A DNA stretch of 64,000 nt from Chroococcidiopsis sp. TS-821 (lineage in GTDB: Bacteria; Cyanobacteriota; Cyanobacteriia; Cyanobacteriales; Chroococcidiopsidaceae), in NCBI RefSeq assembly GCF_002939305.1, contig NZ_MVDI01000009.1, positions 101,758-165,757 of the forward strand, read 5' to 3'. Below are positions 63,918 to 64,000 of the stretch, piece by piece (positions within the stretch are counted from its first letter, which is position 1; each line of letters starts with the position of its first letter). Under the pieces are notes generated by a model, which made no database searches, was not told the origin of the DNA, and saw only the letters and a program-made list of their open reading frames with translations. A program made the position numbers and the translations under genes.

Positions 63918-64000
63918 CGCCGGTGAGGGAGGCAAGCGACAAGGCTTCCAGCGCGGCGACCGAACCAAGAAAAGAAGATAGTTTGAAAGCCAAAGAAAGC
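63918..64000 (+). ncRNA. Start of a stable-RNA transcript, probably an rRNA operon leader
   Basis: GC-rich DNA with nested pairing: GCGC...GCGC around GGAGGC...GCTTCC (with one G-T pair). There is no ribosome site or ORF. The following GACCGAACC...GAAAA...TAGTTTGAAAGCC resembles leaders before cyanobacterial 16S genes as I remember them; the gene itself would lie beyond the window. Another structured RNA is possible. Confidence 0.4.

Overview
The window is chromosomal DNA of a cyanobacterium. The evidence is the high density of the HIP1 palindrome GCGATCGC inside and between genes, together with cyanobacterial gene types: an SLH/OprB outer-membrane porin, a glycolate dehydrogenase set glcD/glcE/glcF, a BgtB-type fused amino-acid transporter, a DUF4079 membrane protein, and MHYT-PAS-GGDEF-EAL signalling. 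Short heptanucleotide tandem repeats and small dispersed hairpins lie in many intergenic gaps, as in other repeat-rich cyanobacteria. No CRISPR array, prophage or intact insertion sequence was seen.

Layout. 1-2.2 kb: the 3' part of a hybrid histidine kinase and the ribosome-rescue factor arfB. 2.3-10.2 kb: a polyol module, with mannitol dehydrogenase, a complete sugar/polyol ABC importer, a divergent short-chain dehydrogenase and a SorC-type regulator, resembling the smo/mtlK locus of Rhodobacter. 10.3-15.7 kb: an operon of sucrose synthase and a GH65 disaccharide phosphorylase fused to a beta-phosphoglucomutase. 16-25 kb: a c-di-GMP enzyme, a Uma2 pseudogene, two cupins, a Ser/Thr kinase, sfsA and pgi. 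25-34 kb: part of a branched-chain-type amino-acid ABC transporter, a porin, a metallo-hydrolase, a desaturase/GAF pair and an SsuBC-type ABC pair. 34-40.6 kb: an operon DUF4394-DUF4331-TPR-NicO facing an ECF sigma factor and a cupin anti-sigma factor. 40.8-49.6 kb: isochorismatase-fold hydrolase, an NMT1-type binding protein, bgtB-bgtA, two Uma2 genes, gyrB and miaA. 49.7-59 kb: glcD, a histidine kinase, glcE, a broken Uma2 gene, glcF, and a second partial Liv-type transporter. 59-64 kb: DUF4174, a YjbQ protein, tRNA-Ser(CGA), comEC, DUF4079, glyQ, and at the right edge a strong promoter that probably starts an rRNA operon or another stable RNA.

How the genes work together. The first 16 kb looks like a carbon-acquisition and disaccharide-turnover region: polyol import and oxidation to ketose, phosphorolysis of a glucodisaccharide with direct conversion of beta-Glc-1-P to Glc-6-P, and sucrose cleavage or synthesis. 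The 49.7-56.4 kb block supplies photorespiratory glycolate oxidation.

The best candidate for an undescribed system is the ECF sigma/cupin anti-sigma pair and the divergent exported-protein plus metal-transporter operon. Its last gene joins an EF-hand-like loop, a His-rich loop and a NicO-type permease. The second theme is repeat structure. Heptamer arrays occur at many places, two of them as inverted pairs, and one array forms the C-terminal codons of a kinase gene. A composite double-hairpin element occurs near three gene 3' ends.
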